NCBI RefSeq assembly: GCF_040361275.1
Contig: NZ_APNH01000005.1
Coordinates: 310,001-374,000 of the forward strand
Reading direction: 5' to 3'
From: Salinisphaera sp. T31B1
GTDB lineage: Bacteria > Pseudomonadota > Gammaproteobacteria > Nevskiales > Salinisphaeraceae
Length of the DNA: 64,000 nucleotides
Shown: in pieces, positions 62,595 through 64,000 of the stretch
Layout of the letters: each line of letters starts with the position of its first letter
Position numbering within the stretch: the first letter of the stretch is position 1
Program-made: the position numbers and the translations under genes
Notes under the pieces: generated by a model
Database searches by the model: none
Told to the model about the DNA's origin: nothing
Seen by the model: only the letters and a program-made list of their open reading frames with translations

Positions 62595-64000
62595 ATGGAA
62601 CTGATCTGGCTCGCGCTCGCCCTGGGCGGCGGCCTCGCGGCTGCCCGGTTGCAGTTGCCCGTGTTCGTTGGCTATCTGATGGTGGGACTGGCGCTGGGGC
62701 TGGTTGGCCAGCAGTCGACACCACTGCTGGTAGAGGCCGGCGAGATCGGCGTGCTGCTGTTGCTGTTCGGGGTCGGGCTGCACCTGCGCCCGGCGACCCT
62801 GTTCAACCGGCCGGTGCTTATCGGCGGCGGGCTGCATCTGACGGCCAGCCTTCTGGTGCTCGGCGTGGTCGCCTGGGCGCTCGGCCTGACGGCTATCGAG
62901 GCCTTGCTCTGTGCCTTGCTGCTGAGTTTTTCCAGTACGGTGCTGGCGGCCAAGACGCTGGATACGGCCGGCGAGCTGGGCGCGTTTCATGGCCGTCTGG
63001 CGATCGGCATTCTGATCGTTCAGGATTGTGTTGCGGTACTGGTGATGATCGCGGTCTCGGAGACGGCGTTGTCGTGGTGGACACTGATCGTGCTGCCGGG
63101 GCTGGCCTGTCTGCGCTGGCCGCTGCTCTGGCTGTTGTCGGCGATCGATTCGGACGAGCTGCTGCTGCTGGCCGCTGCGCTGCTCGCCCTCGGCGTCGCC
63201 CGCCTGTTTACCGAGCTCGGCCTGTCAGCCGAGCTCGGTGCAATCGCCGCCGGTGCGCTGGTGGCTGCTCATCCGCGCGGTCAGGCGCTGGCTGCCCATT
63301 TATGGGCGGTCAAGGAATTGCTGTTGAGCGCGTTCTTCTTGAGCGTCGGGCTGCAGGTATCGCCCGGGCTCACCGATTGGGCGCTGGCTGCGGCTCTGGC
63401 CCTGTTGCTGCCGGCCAAGGCCTGGCTGTTCTTCGCGCTGCTGGTCTCGCTCGGGCTGCGTGCGCGCACCGCTTTCCTGACCGGCAACGCGCTCACCAGC
63501 TACAGCGAATTCACGCTCATCGCCGGCATGGCGGCCCATGCCCAGGGATTGCTATCGAGCACGGTGCTGAGTGTTCTGACACTGGCCACCGTGCTGTCGT
63601 TCGTGATTCATCTGCCGCATAACCGTCTGGGTCATGCCATCTACGACCGGTTCGAGCGCGGTCTGCGTGCCTTTGAACGTGACGTGCCGCATCCGGACGA
63701 GCCGGTGGCGAGCATCGGTGCGGCGCATTATCTCGTGCTGGGTATGGGCCGAACCGGTACGGCCGCCTACGATTTTCTGCGCCGCAGCGGTCAGACCGCG
63801 GCCGGCCTGGACACCGATCCGGATGTGCTGTCGCGCCATGTGGCCGCCGAGCGCCGGGTAGCCTACGGCGACGCACAGGATCGAGAACTGTGGCGGGATC
63901 TACGCCTGCGTTCGGTCCGTGGGGCGGTGGTGGCACTGCCGAATGCGCCGGGACGGCTGCGCGCGACCCGGTTGCTGCGCGAATATGCACCGCAGCTGGT
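62595..64000 (+). CDS. CPA2 (Kef/RosB-type) cation:proton antiporter, cut by window edge
   Basis: From ATG 62595 the frame stays open to the window end (468 codons). About twelve hydrophobic helices cover the first 350 residues (MELIWLALALGGGLAAARL, LPVFVGYLMVGLALG, AGEIGVLLLLFGVGL, IVQDCVAVLVMIAV). An RCK/TrkA-N-type Rossmann segment follows (HYLVLGMGRTGTAAYDFL, then GLDTDPDVL). This is the Kef/YbaL layout of regulated K+ efflux or Na+/H+ antiport. The C-terminus is not in the window. Confidence 0.88.
   Translation, partial: MELIWLALALGGGLAAARLQLPVFVGYLMVGLALGLVGQQSTPLLVEAGEIGVLLLLFGVGLHLRPATLFNRPVLIGGGLHLTASLLVLGVVAWALGLTAIEALLCALLLSFSSTVLAAKTLDTAGELGAFHGRLAIGILIVQDCVAVLVMIAVSETALSWWTLIVLPGLACLRWPLLWLLSAIDSDELLLLAAALLALGVARLFTELGLSAELGAIAAGALVAAHPRGQALAAHLWAVKELLLSAFFLSVGLQVSPGLTDWALAAALALLLPAKAWLFFALLVSLGLRARTAFLTGNALTSYSEFTLIAGMAAHAQGLLSSTVLSVLTLATVLSFVIHLPHNRLGHAIYDRFERGLRAFERDVPHPDEPVASIGAAHYLVLGMGRTGTAAYDFLRRSGQTAAGLDTDPDVLSRHVAAERRVAYGDAQDRELWRDLRLRSVRGAVVALPNAPGRLRATRLLREYAPQL

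Noticed and set aside
61284-62990. Minus-strand open frame of 568 codons
   Set aside because: Antisense to secF and the antiporter gene; no recognisable domain.
62522-63622. Plus-strand 366-codon frame
   Set aside because: It is out of frame with the antiporter that starts at 62595 and has Arg/Gly-rich random composition.

Overview
The window is high-GC gammaproteobacterial DNA. The right flank has the gammaproteobacterial order tgt-yajC-secD-secF, with a dacB-type PBP4 gene and a CPA2 antiporter gene beside it. A Salinisphaera-like halophile is possible, but that is only an impression from protein style. Most of the window (at least about 12-56 kb) is an integrative and conjugative element (ICE) of the PFGI-1/ICEHin1056 class, inserted at the 3' end of a tRNA-Leu(CAA) gene (56086-56172, minus strand).

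Layout. (1) 1-10.2 kb: a methyltransferase 3' end, then metal homeostasis genes. These are a ZIP-type importer (plus strand) facing a long minus-strand operon: a CzcI-like His-rich secreted protein, an outer-membrane channel, a periplasmic adaptor, a heavy-metal RND pump, a PII-like protein, a SEL1-repeat lipoprotein and a CDF zinc exporter. This is probably ICE cargo, but the left att site was not found. (2) 10.2-12 kb: a decayed scar with an IS1595-family transposase remnant and a possible integrase remnant. (3) 12-17.7 kb: a small zinc-ribbon protein, a DsbG-like isomerase, a PH-domain protein, a truncated RadC, a DUF6927-like gene, a KlcA/ArdB antirestriction gene, a hypothetical gene and a ParDE module. 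Four genes here share one unusual hairpin leader just before the ribosome binding site. (4) 17.7-37.8 kb: a complete minus-strand MPF_G-type type IV secretion gene set, from pilL to a TraG-N protein, with the TraD coupling protein. (5) 37.8-46.2 kb: cargo of lower GC. It holds a plus-strand pair (NA37/NdpA-like nucleoid protein plus a membrane-anchored protein), topB with an in-frame amber codon, an Apea-like HEPN protein, and a tyrosine recombinase cut by an IS256-family element. (6) 46.2-56 kb: the replication and partition module (ssb, DUF3158, PFL_4669, STY4528, DUF2857, parB, parA, alpA, one hypothetical) and the P4-type integrase next to the tRNA. (7) 56-64 kb: chromosome.

How it fits together. 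The integrase and AlpA would control integration and excision. ParA and ParB would stabilise the excised circle, perhaps through the repeated 17-bp palindrome TGGCCACASTGTGGCCA found six times at 46.9-49.3 kb and once, degenerate, at 42.7 kb. Ssb, STY4528 and TopB would support replication, and the TraD/T4SS genes would support transfer. No MOB_H relaxase (TraI) is visible, and topB carries a stop codon, so this copy may be transfer-defective or may have its relaxase outside the window. The most interesting unexplained content is the NA37 plus membrane-protein pair, the HEPN gene, the candidate centromere array and the shared hairpin leaders.
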